Assembly: GCA_910577935.1 (NCBI GenBank)
Contig: CAJTOT010000003.1
Coordinates: 93,913 to 119,972, forward strand
Length of the DNA stretch: 26,060 bases
Direction: 5' to 3'
DNA from: an uncultured Hungatella sp.
Lineage (GTDB): Bacteria > Bacillota > Clostridia > Lachnospirales > Lachnospiraceae
The notes below the pieces were generated by a model, which saw nothing but the letters and a program-made list of their open reading frames with translations, was not told where the DNA came from and ran no database searches. Positions 1 through 8,188 of this stretch are shown in pieces. The translations under genes were made by a program, and so were the position numbers. The stretch's first letter is position 1, and the number at the start of each line of letters is the position of its first letter.

Positions 1-1
1 G

Positions 2-961
2 CGTGAGGATATGATGGGGATATCCCCGGAGGAAGTGAAGCAGCTGAAAGACAGACTGGACGCCATTCTGGGGGTCGGGATGCCCCAGGTGCCTTCAGAG
101 GAATTTGACAGGCTCATCGCCAGCGCCAGCGACGCTCTCCGCCAGATACAGGGGGACCTGGGAGGAATCATACCGGATACAGGGCTTGCCCAGCTGATTG
201 AGCAGCTGAAGAAGCTGGCGGGAGGCGCGGGGGATGAGGCGGCGGCCCGGCTGGATCTCCTCATTGAAGAAGTGCAGGGTCAGATCGACGCCATTGAGAC
301 CATAATCCGCCGGGTCCGCAGCGGCGGGGAGAGCATTTCCTATGTGCTGTCGGACAGCAGAGATGTCATAGGTACTTTAAAGCAGGGCGGAAAAGGCGCT
401 CAGGATATCATCCGGCAGGTGTCCGCTATCCGAGACACGGTAAATAAATATCACCAGACAGCTATGGGAGCGGCCCAGGACACGGAACGCCTCATAGACA
501 GCGCCGTGAGGGGGACTGACGCCATGTACCAGCTTATGTCCGATGTGGAGAACACCCTGAGGCAGGCAGGCGTTCCCCTGGACCAGGGGGCCAGGATCAC
601 CATAGCCGGCCTGTCCCAGGCGCTTAATCAAGGCATCGAGGGATTGTCCGGGACCACTACCGTACGGGACGCAAAGACTACAGTGGAGGATCTGATCGAG
701 GAGAAATGGGATGAGTACACGGGGGAGAAGATGAACCTGCTGAACGCAGATGTCAATGCTCCAAAGGTTTCTTTTACCTCCGCAAAAAACCCGGAGCCCC
801 AGAGCCTTCAGATTATTCTGAGGACCGAGGGCACCGGGGAGACAGAGGAGGAGCCGGAGGCGGTGGTGGACGAAACCTTCCACGCCCAGGGGAATTTTCT
901 GGACAGAATATGGAACATTTTAAAGGAGATCGTCCGCGCCGTCACTTCCGTTTTCCGCTGA
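2..961 (+). CDS. C-terminal part of a helical protein, possibly YhgE/Pip-like (5' truncated)
   Basis: The frame is open from base 2 to a TGA at 959-961 with no upstream stop, so only the last 319 residues of a longer protein are visible. An internal ATG lies at 11 but has no clear Shine-Dalgarno in the few bases available. The visible part is hydrophilic and almost wholly helical, rich in Asp, Glu, Gln, Ala and Gly, with heptad-like stretches. It has an acidic segment (EETEEEPEAVVDE type) near the C-terminus and ends in an amphipathic Trp/Ile/Val tail (FLDRIWNILKEIVRAVTSVF). No membrane span is obvious. The pattern of a helical body, a 'NPEPQSLQIILRTEGT' segment and an amphipathic tail reminds me of long YhgE/Pip-type cell-surface proteins of Lachnospiraceae, but this is memory of a pattern and not a match I could test. 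It ends flush against the convergent germination gene. Confidence 0.6.
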   Translation, partial: REDMMGISPEEVKQLKDRLDAILGVGMPQVPSEEFDRLIASASDALRQIQGDLGGIIPDTGLAQLIEQLKKLAGGAGDEAAARLDLLIEEVQGQIDAIETIIRRVRSGGESISYVLSDSRDVIGTLKQGGKGAQDIIRQVSAIRDTVNKYHQTAMGAAQDTERLIDSAVRGTDAMYQLMSDVENTLRQAGVPLDQGARITIAGLSQALNQGIEGLSGTTTVRDAKTTVEDLIEEKWDEYTGEKMNLLNADVNAPKVSFTSAKNPEPQSLQIILRTEGTGETEEEPEAVVDETFHAQGNFLDRIWNILKEIVRAVTSVFR

Positions 962-2374
962 TCAGCCTTTTTCCGTGTGAGGCAGGCGGCCACGGAGAAA
1001 CCGTTTTTTAAGTTCCTGCCATTTAAAAGGAACCAGGGGATAGATGTAGCTTTTTCCCGCGATCGTCTTGTTGAACACCACGGCGCAGACAGACAGGAGA
1101 ACACCCAGGGCGAACCCCCACCAGTTGAAGAGGGCGGTGAGAATCAGCATGATCATACGCATGAATTTCAGGGCGTACCCCAGCTCAAAACTGGCCTGGG
1201 AATAGTTGGCCACGGTGACAAATGCCATGTACAACATAGTCTCGCTGTTGAACCACCCGGATTTCACGGAGTATTCGCCCAGGACGATGCCGGCGATGAC
1301 ACTTAATGGGGTGGTGAGCATGCTGGGAGTATTGATGGCAGCCAGGCGCAGCCCGTCGATGGCGAATTCCAGGATCATCAGCTGGAAAAAGAGGGGCACA
1401 TAGGGGGCTTCCGACAGCTGGATAAACTCCAGCCACTCAGGCAGGACTTCCGGGTTTTGCATGAGCAGAAGCCATATAGGAGTCAAAAACAGGGTCAGAA
1501 GGGAGATTGCCATCCGGGACAGTCGGAGATAGGTGCCGGTAACCGGAGGAAAGTAGTAGTCGTCCGCCTCCTCGATGATGTCAAAGACCGAGGAGGGCAG
1601 AATCATCGCCGCCGGAGAGTTGTCTACCAGGATGATGATATTGCCCTCCAAAAGAGAGGCCGCCGCCGTGTCGGGACGCTCGGAAAATTTGAACTTGGGG
1701 AAAGGGTTGTACCACTTGCTGGGGTAGAGGCATTCTGCCAGGCTTTCCTGGTTCATGGTGAGGGCATCGACATGGATATTCCGGATGCGCCCCTTGATCA
1801 TGGACAGCATCTGTTCGTCCACCCGTCCCTTTATATAACAGACGGCGATGTCCGTGTGGGAGCTTTCTCCTGCGCTTAAGATCTCCATGGTGAGCTTAGG
1901 GTCCCGAATCCGGCGGCGTATGAGGGCCGTGTTGAAGATCAGGGTCTCCACAAAGCCGTCGCGGGAGCCGCGCATGACTTTGTCCTTCTCCGGCTCAGAC
2001 ACACCCCTGGCCGGGTAGGTGCGGCAGTCCACGGTGAGGCAGGAGTCGTAGCCGTCTATAAAGATACAGGAGATGCCGGTGAGCAGCTGGACGATGACCG
2101 AATCCTTGTCGGACGTCAGCCCCACCTCGCCGTAGGGCACATACTGTTTAGAAAATTCGTGGGCATCCTCCGGCATGTCCTCGGGCTTTATGGCGGACCA
2201 CACCTGAAAGATTTTTAAAAGCACCTCATCTTTTGTGAACCCATCTATAAAATAGGCGCAGGCCATGCGTCCGCCTATGTGCAGAGTCCGGTATACCACG
2301 TCAAAATTGGTGTTGACATCCAGGAGATCATTCATCAACCGGATGTTGTCCTGGATCTGATTTGAGAAATCCAT
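962..2374 (-). CDS. GerA/SpoVAF-family spore germination protein
   Basis: This is an A-subunit-type germination protein of the spore inner membrane. The first ~285 residues are soluble and carry the family signature DSCLTVDCRTYPARGVSEP followed by MRGSRDGFVETLIFNTALIRRRI. The C-terminal ~180 residues hold about five hydrophobic helices, beginning at LSRMAISLLTLFLTPIWLLL and including FFQLMILEFAIDGLRLA. The length, about 470 aa, is normal for the family. I start at the ATG at 2374, 8 nt after a GGAAGGAG Shine-Dalgarno, and not at the GTG at 2383, which overlaps that site. No GerB- or GerC-like gene is adjacent, so it is an orphan A subunit, as SpoVAF is. Its role (nutrient receptor part or SpoVAF-like amplifier) cannot be settled from sequence. 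A sigma-G-like promoter precedes it. Confidence 0.93.
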   Translation of the reverse strand: MDFSNQIQDNIRLMNDLLDVNTNFDVVYRTLHIGGRMACAYFIDGFTKDEVLLKIFQVWSAIKPEDMPEDAHEFSKQYVPYGEVGLTSDKDSVIVQLLTGISCIFIDGYDSCLTVDCRTYPARGVSEPEKDKVMRGSRDGFVETLIFNTALIRRRIRDPKLTMEILSAGESSHTDIAVCYIKGRVDEQMLSMIKGRIRNIHVDALTMNQESLAECLYPSKWYNPFPKFKFSERPDTAAASLLEGNIIILVDNSPAAMILPSSVFDIIEEADDYYFPPVTGTYLRLSRMAISLLTLFLTPIWLLLMQNPEVLPEWLEFIQLSEAPYVPLFFQLMILEFAIDGLRLAAINTPSMLTTPLSVIAGIVLGEYSVKSGWFNSETMLYMAFVTVANYSQASFELGYALKFMRMIMLILTALFNWWGFALGVLLSVCAVVFNKTIAGKSYIYPLVPFKWQELKKRFLRGRLPHTEKG

Positions 2375-2420
2375 GGGATACACTCCTTCCTGTTTTTAGA
2401 CTTCAGAATCGTTCAGTTAA

Positions 2421-2450
2421 AAGTATGTGCAGAAAAAAAGAGTTTATGAA
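2421..2450 (-). promoter_or_regulatory. Candidate sigma-G-type promoter of the germination gene
   Basis: On the minus strand TTCATA (2445-2450) is followed, after 17 nt, by CATACTT (2421-2427). Sigma-G promoters in Bacillus and Clostridium resemble TGAATA-17/18-CATACTA. The -10 element matches 6 of 7 and the -35 matches 4 of 6. The expected start lies about 40 nt upstream of the ATG. Late forespore expression would suit a germination protein. The call rests on pattern matching only. Confidence 0.42.
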
Positions 2451-2524
2451 CAGGAAATTTGCTGTTTCGATGTATAAAAAGGGGGAGAACCGGGGATGAT
2501 ATTGTGCAAAATACCAAAAGTAAA

Positions 2525-2553
2525 TTGACAGAAAATGTAAAATATGTTATATT
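2525..2553 (+). promoter_or_regulatory. Sigma-A-type promoter for a candidate small RNA
   Basis: TTGACA (2525-2530), a 17-nt spacer and TATATT (2548-2553) form a near-consensus vegetative promoter, with a start expected near 2560. No plus-strand gene with a ribosome binding site follows before the terminator at 2703-2762, so the promoter seems to serve a short transcript. Confidence 0.6.
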
Positions 2554-2559
2554 TATGAA

Positions 2560-2762
2560 GTGAAAGCACAGAGGGGTACTGTGTGGAGCTTTTGGCATGG
2601 GGATGCCAGAGAAAACTTATAATGCAGCGGTTATATGATCGTGAAAGCGGAGCGGTTTTCCATGGGGAGGAGGCTGTCTCTGCGAAGCTGTGAATGCAGT
2701 ATAAAAAAGAGAGAAGAAGTCAGGACGCGCTTACCTGCGTTCCGAGGTTCTTCTCTTTTTTG
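2560..2762 (+). ncRNA. Candidate small RNA of about 200 nt
   Basis: The unit is bounded by the near-consensus promoter at 2525-2553 and a U-tailed terminator. Visible stems are CACAG/CTGTG (2567-2571 with 2579-2583, loop AGGGGTA), TGGCAT/ATGCCA (2593-2598 with 2603-2608, loop GGGG) and the terminator stem. Both small loops are G-rich. I do not recognise 6S, SRP, tmRNA or RNase P signatures. A 23-codon ORF (2622-2693) lies inside but has no Shine-Dalgarno. The alternative is a short mRNA for that peptide. Confidence 0.4.
2703..2762 (+). terminator. Intrinsic terminator of the candidate small RNA
   Basis: An A-rich 5' arm (2703-2718) pairs with TTCTTCTCTTTTTT (2748-2761), apart from a two-base bulge. 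The inner GGACGC / GCGTTCC segments add pairing. The 3' T tract gives a plus-strand terminator, and the 5' A tract makes it potentially bidirectional, so it could also stop transcripts from the minus strand. Confidence 0.7.
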
Positions 2763-2880
2763 TGTTCTCTATGCTGTGTGCTCTGTGTTCCGTTCCCCAT
2801 GTTCCAGGGATGCAGCCCCTTGACCATGACATCAGGCTCCCGGCAGCGGTTCCCGGAAAACTCCCCATAAAAAGGGAGGA

Positions 2881-2909
2881 GCCGGTCTGACCCCTGAGGG
2901 CCGACCGGC
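2881..2909. terminator. GC hairpin downstream of pncB
   Basis: GCCGGTC (2881-2887) pairs with GACCGGC (2903-2909), and CCC/GGG pairs inside the loop. Read on the minus strand, the stem is followed by a pyrimidine run ending in CCCTTTTT, so it may terminate the nicotinate phosphoribosyltransferase transcript. The T tract is separated from the stem by about 8 nt, so this is a weak terminator call. Confidence 0.35.
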
Positions 2910-3046
2910 GGATTATGAAAAAAATCTTATCAAATGTAAGCAGCTTTACTTTCGATGGTTAAAGTATACCCCCCAATTATGAAGAAGATTTATCATGAAT
3001 GTAACATGGTTGTAAAATGATTGTTAACAAAAAATGAACGAAGGAA

Positions 3047-4507
3047 TCAGTCGTTATAGTGGTACTGATCCAGCAGCTGGTTTCTCATCTTCCACAGGGG
3101 CATGGAGAGGTCCACATGGGTGCGGTGGGGGTATTCCAGGCGGCGGGATTCATCCCACAGCGTGGCCAGCTCCTGTCTGCAGTACTTCTGGATATCCATC
3201 ACCTTGGGAGATTCATAGACACACCTGCCCTCCAGGAAAACAGGGACCATCAGCTCCCGCATCACATAGCTTCCGGGAGCCAGGTGGGTTTTCTTCCAGG
3301 TCTCCACAGGGTCGAAGAGGAGCAGGGAGCTTGCCGGGTCATATTCCTCCTCCACCAGGCAGATCAGGTCAGCGATAATCTTGCCTGTCTCCTTGTTGTA
3401 GATACGGCGGATGGTCTTGTTCCCCGGGTTGGTGATCTTCTCCGCGTTCTCCGAAACCTTGATCTTGGGGATAAAGCTGCCTGTGGCTTTGTCCTTGATA
3501 GCCGCCAGCTTATAGACGCCGCCGAAGGAAGGACAGTCCTTGGAGGTGATTAGGTTGGTGCCCACACCCCAGGAGTTGATGGCAGCTCCCTGGAGCTTCA
3601 AGCTGCTGATCAGGTTCTCGTCTAAGTCGTTGGAGGCAGAGATGACGGCGTCGGGGAAGCCGGCCTCGTCCAGCATCTTCTTGGCTTTCTTGGATAAGTA
3701 GGCCAGGTCTCCGCTGTCCAGGCGGATTCCGTAGAAGGTAAGGGGTATCCCGGCTTCGCGCATCTCCTTAAATACCTGGATAGCGTGGGGGACGCCTGAT
3801 TTCAGCGTGTCGTAGGTGTCCACCAGGAGAATGCAGGCGGTGGGGTAGAGCTTTGCGTATGTACGGAAGGCGGTGAGTTCGTCGGGAAAGCTCATGATCC
3901 AGCTGTGGGCGTGGGTTCCTTTTACAGGGACATCGAACATCTGGCCTGCCAGAACGTTGGAGGTGCCGATGCAGCCTGCGATCATGGCAGCTCTGGCGCC
4001 GTAGATTCCCGCGTCAGGACCCTGGGCGCGGCGAAGGCCGAACTCCATAACCCCGTCCCCCTGGGCGGCGTAGATGACCCTGGCGGTCTTGGTGGCGATC
4101 AGGCTCTGGTGGTTGATTATATTTAAGAGAGCCGTCTCCACCAGCTGGGCTTCCATGATGGGGGCGATGACCTTCACCAAGGGCTCCCTGGGAAATACCA
4201 CCGTCCCTTCCGGGATAGCGTAGATATCGCCGGAAAAATGGAACTGCTTTAAATATTCCAGGAAATCTTCCCCGAACAGTCCGGTGGACTTAAGATAGTC
4301 AATGTCCGCCTGGTCAAAATGAAGGTTCTTGATGTAATCCATTACCTGCTCCAGGCCGGCGCAGATGGAATATCCGTTGTTGTTGGGGTTGCTGCGGTAG
4401 AAGGCGTCGAAGATTACCGTTTCGTTGGCGTCCTTCTCCTTAAAATATCCCTGCATCATTGTCAGTTCATACAAATCCGTGAGTAGTGTTAAATTCCTCT
4501 CTGCCAT
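3047..4507 (-). CDS. pncB: Nicotinate phosphoribosyltransferase
   Basis: The enzyme makes nicotinate mononucleotide from nicotinate and PRPP, with ATP hydrolysis, in NAD salvage (Preiss-Handler pathway); it is cytosolic. Family motifs read in order: LLTDLYELTMMQGYF at the N-terminus, FDAFYRSNP, EFGLRRAQGPDAGIYGARAA, GTSNVLAGQ, GTHAHSW (the His region linked to phosphoenzyme formation in this family), RLDSGDLAYLSKKA and SWGVGTNLITS. The length, 486 aa, is normal. I start at the ATG at 4507, which has AGGAG 9 nt upstream. A GTG 30 nt earlier lies before that ribosome binding site. It is a single gene, divergent from ileS, with its own extended -10 promoter. No other NAD gene is in view. Confidence 0.95.
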   Translation of the reverse strand: MAERNLTLLTDLYELTMMQGYFKEKDANETVIFDAFYRSNPNNNGYSICAGLEQVMDYIKNLHFDQADIDYLKSTGLFGEDFLEYLKQFHFSGDIYAIPEGTVVFPREPLVKVIAPIMEAQLVETALLNIINHQSLIATKTARVIYAAQGDGVMEFGLRRAQGPDAGIYGARAAMIAGCIGTSNVLAGQMFDVPVKGTHAHSWIMSFPDELTAFRTYAKLYPTACILLVDTYDTLKSGVPHAIQVFKEMREAGIPLTFYGIRLDSGDLAYLSKKAKKMLDEAGFPDAVISASNDLDENLISSLKLQGAAINSWGVGTNLITSKDCPSFGGVYKLAAIKDKATGSFIPKIKVSENAEKITNPGNKTIRRIYNKETGKIIADLICLVEEEYDPASSLLLFDPVETWKKTHLAPGSYVMRELMVPVFLEGRCVYESPKVMDIQKYCRQELATLWDESRRLEYPHRTHVDLSMPLWKMRNQLLDQYHYND

Positions 4508-4562
4508 AGTGAGATTCTCCTTTTTATCAGGGTTCACAGTCAGCTGTGAATGATTTTAGGAA

Positions 4563-4590
4563 AGTATACCATAAAATTCAGAAAAGGCAA
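4563..4590 (-). promoter_or_regulatory. pncB promoter (extended -10)
   Basis: On the minus strand TTGCCT (4585-4590), a 16-nt spacer and TGGTATACT (the -10 TATACT at 4563-4568 with a TGN extension) form a good vegetative promoter about 55 nt upstream of the ATG. Confidence 0.6.
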
Positions 4591-4592
4591 GG

Positions 4593-4616
4593 GAATTGTT
4601 AAATAAATAACAATTC
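4593..4616. repeat. Inverted repeat between the divergent pncB and ileS promoters
   Basis: GAATTGTT (4593-4600) and AACAATTC (4609-4616) are perfect 8-bp arms around an 8-nt AT spacer. The repeat sits immediately upstream of the pncB -35 and just before the ileS -35, a position suited to an operator acting on either gene. No U tract or GC stem makes it a terminator. The cognate regulator is not known to me. Confidence 0.5.
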
Positions 4617-4622
4617 TTTTTC

Positions 4623-4651
4623 TTGACAACAGGAAAACCTGTTACTATAAT
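4623..4651 (+). promoter_or_regulatory. Perfect-consensus promoter of ileS, with a palindrome in its spacer
   Basis: TTGACA (4623-4628), a spacer of exactly 17 nt and TATAAT (4646-4651) match the sigma-A consensus at all 12 positions. The spacer contains the perfect inverted repeat AACAGG-AAAA-CCTGTT (4628-4643). Transcription should start near 4658 and run straight into the T-box leader. Confidence 0.85.
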
Positions 4652-4657
4652 AAAAAA

Positions 4658-4912
4658 GTATTGACATAGCAGAGAAAAGACGCAGAGGAAGACAGTAGTG
4701 CTGCCGGAAACGTTTCAGAGAGCCGGGGATGGTGGGAAACCGGTACAAGTAGGGCGGACATGAAGATCACTTCGGAGTTGCGGGCTGAAGGAGAGATTTC
4801 TCAGTAGGCTTTGCCGGTTTTCCGCCGTTATGGGGAACTCATATGTTTGTATGCAGTAATAGGTGGTAAAGCGAAGCGGCCTTCGTCCTCATTACGGGGA
4901 TGGAGGCTTTTT
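4658..4912 (+). promoter_or_regulatory. Isoleucine T-box riboswitch of ileS
   Basis: The leader carries the T-box parts in order: an AGTA-containing lower stem I (GACAGTAGTG region, ~4690), the distal stem I loop (GAGAGCCGGGGATGGTGGG...ACCGG, ~4719-4745), a specifier loop in which ATC (4766-4768, Ile) is followed by A, the closing GGAGTTGC strand, and the conserved antiterminator box AGGTGGTAAAGCG (4861-4873). In that box UGGU can pair with the ACCA end of uncharged tRNA-Ile. A terminator stem follows directly. Uncharged tRNA-Ile should stabilise the antiterminator and switch on ileS and the downstream glgP. An ORF open through this region from 4811 is not the real start of IleS. Confidence 0.9.
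4879..4912 (+). terminator. T-box terminator stem
   Basis: GCCTTCGTCCTC (4879-4890) pairs over all 12 positions, counting G-U pairs, with GGGGATGGAGGC (4896-4907) around the loop ATTAC. It is followed by TTTTT. Its 5' arm lies just after the AGGTGGTAAAGCG antiterminator box, the standard competing arrangement. Confidence 0.85.
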
Positions 4913-4999
4913 GTCATTTTTGAGGAAGCCTTTTCCGGATGGCAAAGGCCCTGGGAAGCGGCGGTCTTCGCGGAGAGAAGAAAGAATTGGAGGTTGTTT

Positions 5000-7900
5000 A
5001 TGTCGAAGTATGACAAGGTCTCCACGGATCTGAATTTTGTGGAGAGGGAGAAAGAAGTCCAGCGGTTTTGGAAGGACGAGGAAATCTTTAAAAAGAGCAT
5101 CAAAAGCCGGGAAGGCCATCCGACCTACATGTTTTACGATGGACCGCCTACGGCCAACGGCAAGCCCCATATCGGCCATGTGCTGACCAGGGTGATCAAG
5201 GACATGATCCCCAGATACCGGACCATGAAAGGAAGCATGGTCCCCAGAAAGGCGGGGTGGGACACCCACGGGCTTCCCGTGGAGCTGGAAGTGGAGAAGA
5301 TGCTGGGGCTGGACGGCAAGGAGCAGATCGAGGAGTACGGTCTGGAGCCGTTTATCGCCCACTGCAAGGAGAGTGTGTGGAAATACAAGGGCATGTGGGA
5401 GGATTTCTCCTCCACCGTAGGTTTCTGGGCGGATATGGATGACCCTTATGTAACCTATCACAACGATTATATTGAGTCAGAGTGGTGGGCATTAAAGCAG
5501 ATCTGGGACAAAGGGCTTCTGTACAAGGGTTTTAAGATCGTGCCCTACTGCCCCAGGTGCGGAACCCCCCTGTCCAGCCATGAGGTCGCCCAGGGCTACA
5601 AGGACGTGAAGGAGAAGTCCGCCATCGCCCGCTTTAAGGTGAGGGGGGAGGACGCCTATATTCTGGCGTGGACCACCACGCCGTGGACCCTGCCCAGCAA
5701 CGTGGGTCTGTGTGTGAACCCCGACGAGATCTATGCCAAGGTGAAGGCGGCTGACGGCTATACCTACTATATGGCCCAGGCCCTTTTGGACACGGTTCTG
5801 GGGGGACTGGCTGACAAAGAGAGCGGTTCTGCCGCCTACCAGGTCCTTGAGACTTACACAGGCAAGGAGCTGGAGTATAAGGAGTATGAGCCTCTGTTTG
5901 ACTGCGCCGCGGCTATCTGCGAGAGACAGCGCAGGAAGGCATTCTATGTGGTGTGCGACAGTTATGTCACTCTTACCGACGGAACCGGCGTGGTTCACAT
6001 CGCTCCCGCCTTCGGCGAGGACGACTCCAAGGTGGGAAGAAAGTATGACCTGCCCTTCGTCCAGCTGGTGGATTCCAAGGGTAATATGACGAAGGAGACC
6101 CCATGGGAGGGCGTGTTTGTCAAGAAGGCCGATCCCATGGTGTTAAAGGCTCTGGAGGAGAAGAATCTCCTTTTCGCAGCCCCCGCCTTTGAGCACAGCT
6201 ACCCCCACTGCTGGCGATGCGACACGCCTCTGATCTACTACGCGCGCGAGTCCTGGTTCATCAAGATGACCGCGGTGAAGGAGGATTTGATCCGCAACAA
6301 CAACACCATCAACTGGATTCCTGAGAGCATCGGAAAAGGGAGATTCGGCGACTGGCTGGAGAATGTCCAGGACTGGGGCATCAGCAGGAACCGCTACTGG
6401 GGAACGCCCTTAAATATCTGGGAATGTGAGTGCGGCTGCCAGCACTCTGTGGGCAGCATCGAAGAGTTGAAGTCCATGTCCCAAAACTGTCCGGAGGATA
6501 TTGAGCTCCACCGTCCTTTCATCGACGGGGTGACCATCGCCTGTCCCAAGTGCGGCAAGGAGATGAAGCGGGTGCCGGAGGTCATCGACTGCTGGTTTGA
6601 CTCAGGGGCCATGCCTTTTGCCCAGCACCACTATCCCTTTGAGAATCAGGAGCTGTTTGAGAAACAGTTCCCGGCGGATTTTATCTCCGAGGCGGTGGAC
6701 CAGACCAGAGGCTGGTTCTACTCCCTGCTGGCCATCTCCACCCTGATTTTCAACAAGGCGCCTTATAAAAATGTCATCGTCATGGGCCATGTGCAGGACG
6801 AGAACGGCCAGAAGATGAGCAAGTCCAAGGGCAACGCCGTGGACCCCTTCGACGCCTTAAAGACCTACGGCGCCGACGCGATCCGGTGGTATTTCTATAT
6901 CAACAGCGCCCCGTGGCTGCCCAACCGGTTCCACGGGAAGGCGGTGACGGAGGGGCAGAGAAAGTTCATGGGAACCTTGTGGAACACCTACGCGTTTTTT
7001 GTGCTTTACGCCAATATCGACGATTTTGACCCCACAGAGCACACATTGGAGTACCACAGCCTCCCTGTCATGGACAAATGGCTTCTGTCCAAGATGAACA
7101 GTCTGATAAAGACCGTGGACGGCTGTCTGGCGAACTATCAGATTCCCGAGGCCGCAAGGGCTCTCCAGAGCTTTGTGGACGACATGAGCAACTGGTATGT
7201 GAGGAGAAGCCGGGAGAGGTTCTGGGCCAAGGGGATGGAGCAGGACAAGGTCAACGCCTACATGACCCTCTACACGGCTCTGGTCAACGTGTCCAAGGCG
7301 GCGGCGCCCATGATTCCTTTCATGACCGAGTCCATCTACCAGAACCTGGTGCGCAAAGTGGATCGAGATGCCCCGGAGAGCATTCACCTGTGTGATTTCC
7401 CCCAGGCGCGGGAAGAGTGGATCGACAGGCAGCTGGAGACGGATATGGACGAGGTTTTGAAGATTGTGGTCATGGGCCGCGCGGCGAGAAACAGCGCCAA
7501 CATGAAAAACCGTCAGCCTATCGGCCAGATGTTTGTCAAGGCTCCCCAGGAGCTGTCCCGGTTCTGCGTGGAGATCATCCGGGACGAGCTGAATGTGAAA
7601 AAGGTGGCATTTACAGACGATGTCCGGGAGTTCACCTCCTACACCTTCAAGCCCCAGTTAAAGACTGTGGGACCCAAGTACGGCAAGCAGCTGAACAATA
7701 TCCGCAAGGCCCTCGCGGAGGCAGACGGCAACCAGGCTATGGATACACTGAAGGCATCGGGAAGCCTGACCTTTGATTTTGACGGAACTTCCGTGGTTCT
7801 ATCGGAGGAGGACCTGCTCATCGACATGACCCAGAAGGAAGGCTATGTGACAGAGGCGGACAACACGGTTACGGTGGTGCTTGACACCAACCTGACGCCG

Positions 7901-8188
7901 GAGCTGGTGGAGGAAGGCTTTGTCAGGGAGCTTGTCAGCAAGATCCAGACCATGAGAAAGGAAGCAGGCTTTGAGGTGGTCGACCATATCCGGGTGTACG
8001 AGGACGGCAGCGAAAAGATTGCCGGTCTCATGAGGACTTACGAGGCGGACATCAGGGCGGATGTTCTCGCGGAAGAAATTCTCACAGGACAGATGGGCGG
8101 CTACACAAAGGACTGGAATATTAACGGAGAAAGTGTTACACTTGGAGTAGAAAAAATAGAGTACCATGAGGAGAGGAGCATACCTGTT
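5000..8188 (+). CDS. ileS: Isoleucyl-tRNA synthetase; reading frame runs into glgP without a stop
   Basis: A cytosolic class I synthetase that charges tRNA-Ile. The ATG at 5000 has GGAGG 6 nt upstream. The frame is also open further upstream, but that stretch is the T-box. HIGH is at residues 57-60 (PPTANGKPHIGH) and KMSKS at 605-609. The CP1 editing domain carries TTTPWTLPSN, and the CPRCGTPL, CWRCDTPL and CPKCG pairs suggest zinc knuckles. The body (WWALKQIWDKGLLYKGFKIVPYCPRCG type) resembles the eukaryote-like IleS2 class, which is often linked to mupirocin tolerance; that is an inference. The homologous end falls near GVEK (8155, 1052 aa). From there the frame continues 11 codons into the glgP ATG at 8189, so as read IleS and GlgP form one polypeptide. 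One A fewer in the A6 tract 8151-8156 would give VEK-stop. Regulated by the Ile T-box. Confidence 0.95.

Larger units (their letters stand above)
2384..3046. other. Gene-free intergenic region (about 660 bp)
   Basis: No convincing protein gene lies here. From left to right it holds the germination-gene promoter, a plus-strand promoter at 2525-2553, two G-loop hairpins, a 23-codon ORF without a Shine-Dalgarno (2622-2693), an intrinsic terminator (2703-2762), a GCCGGTC/GACCGGC hairpin (2881-2909) and about 130 bp of AT-rich DNA with no visible feature. Two 61-62 codon frames here lack ribosome binding sites and family features. Confidence 0.6.

Noticed and set aside
2560..2762. 6S, SRP or tmRNA identity for the candidate small RNA
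   Set aside because: There is no end-to-end helix with a central bubble, no GGAAGGAAGCAG-like SRP loop and no tRNA-like 3' domain.
2635..2823. 62-codon plus-strand ORF in the intergenic region
   Set aside because: It crosses the intrinsic terminator and has no ribosome binding site or recognisable features.
4811..4999. 63-codon N-terminal extension of IleS
   Set aside because: It runs through the T-box antiterminator and terminator. The real ATG at 5000 has a good Shine-Dalgarno and starts the family homology.
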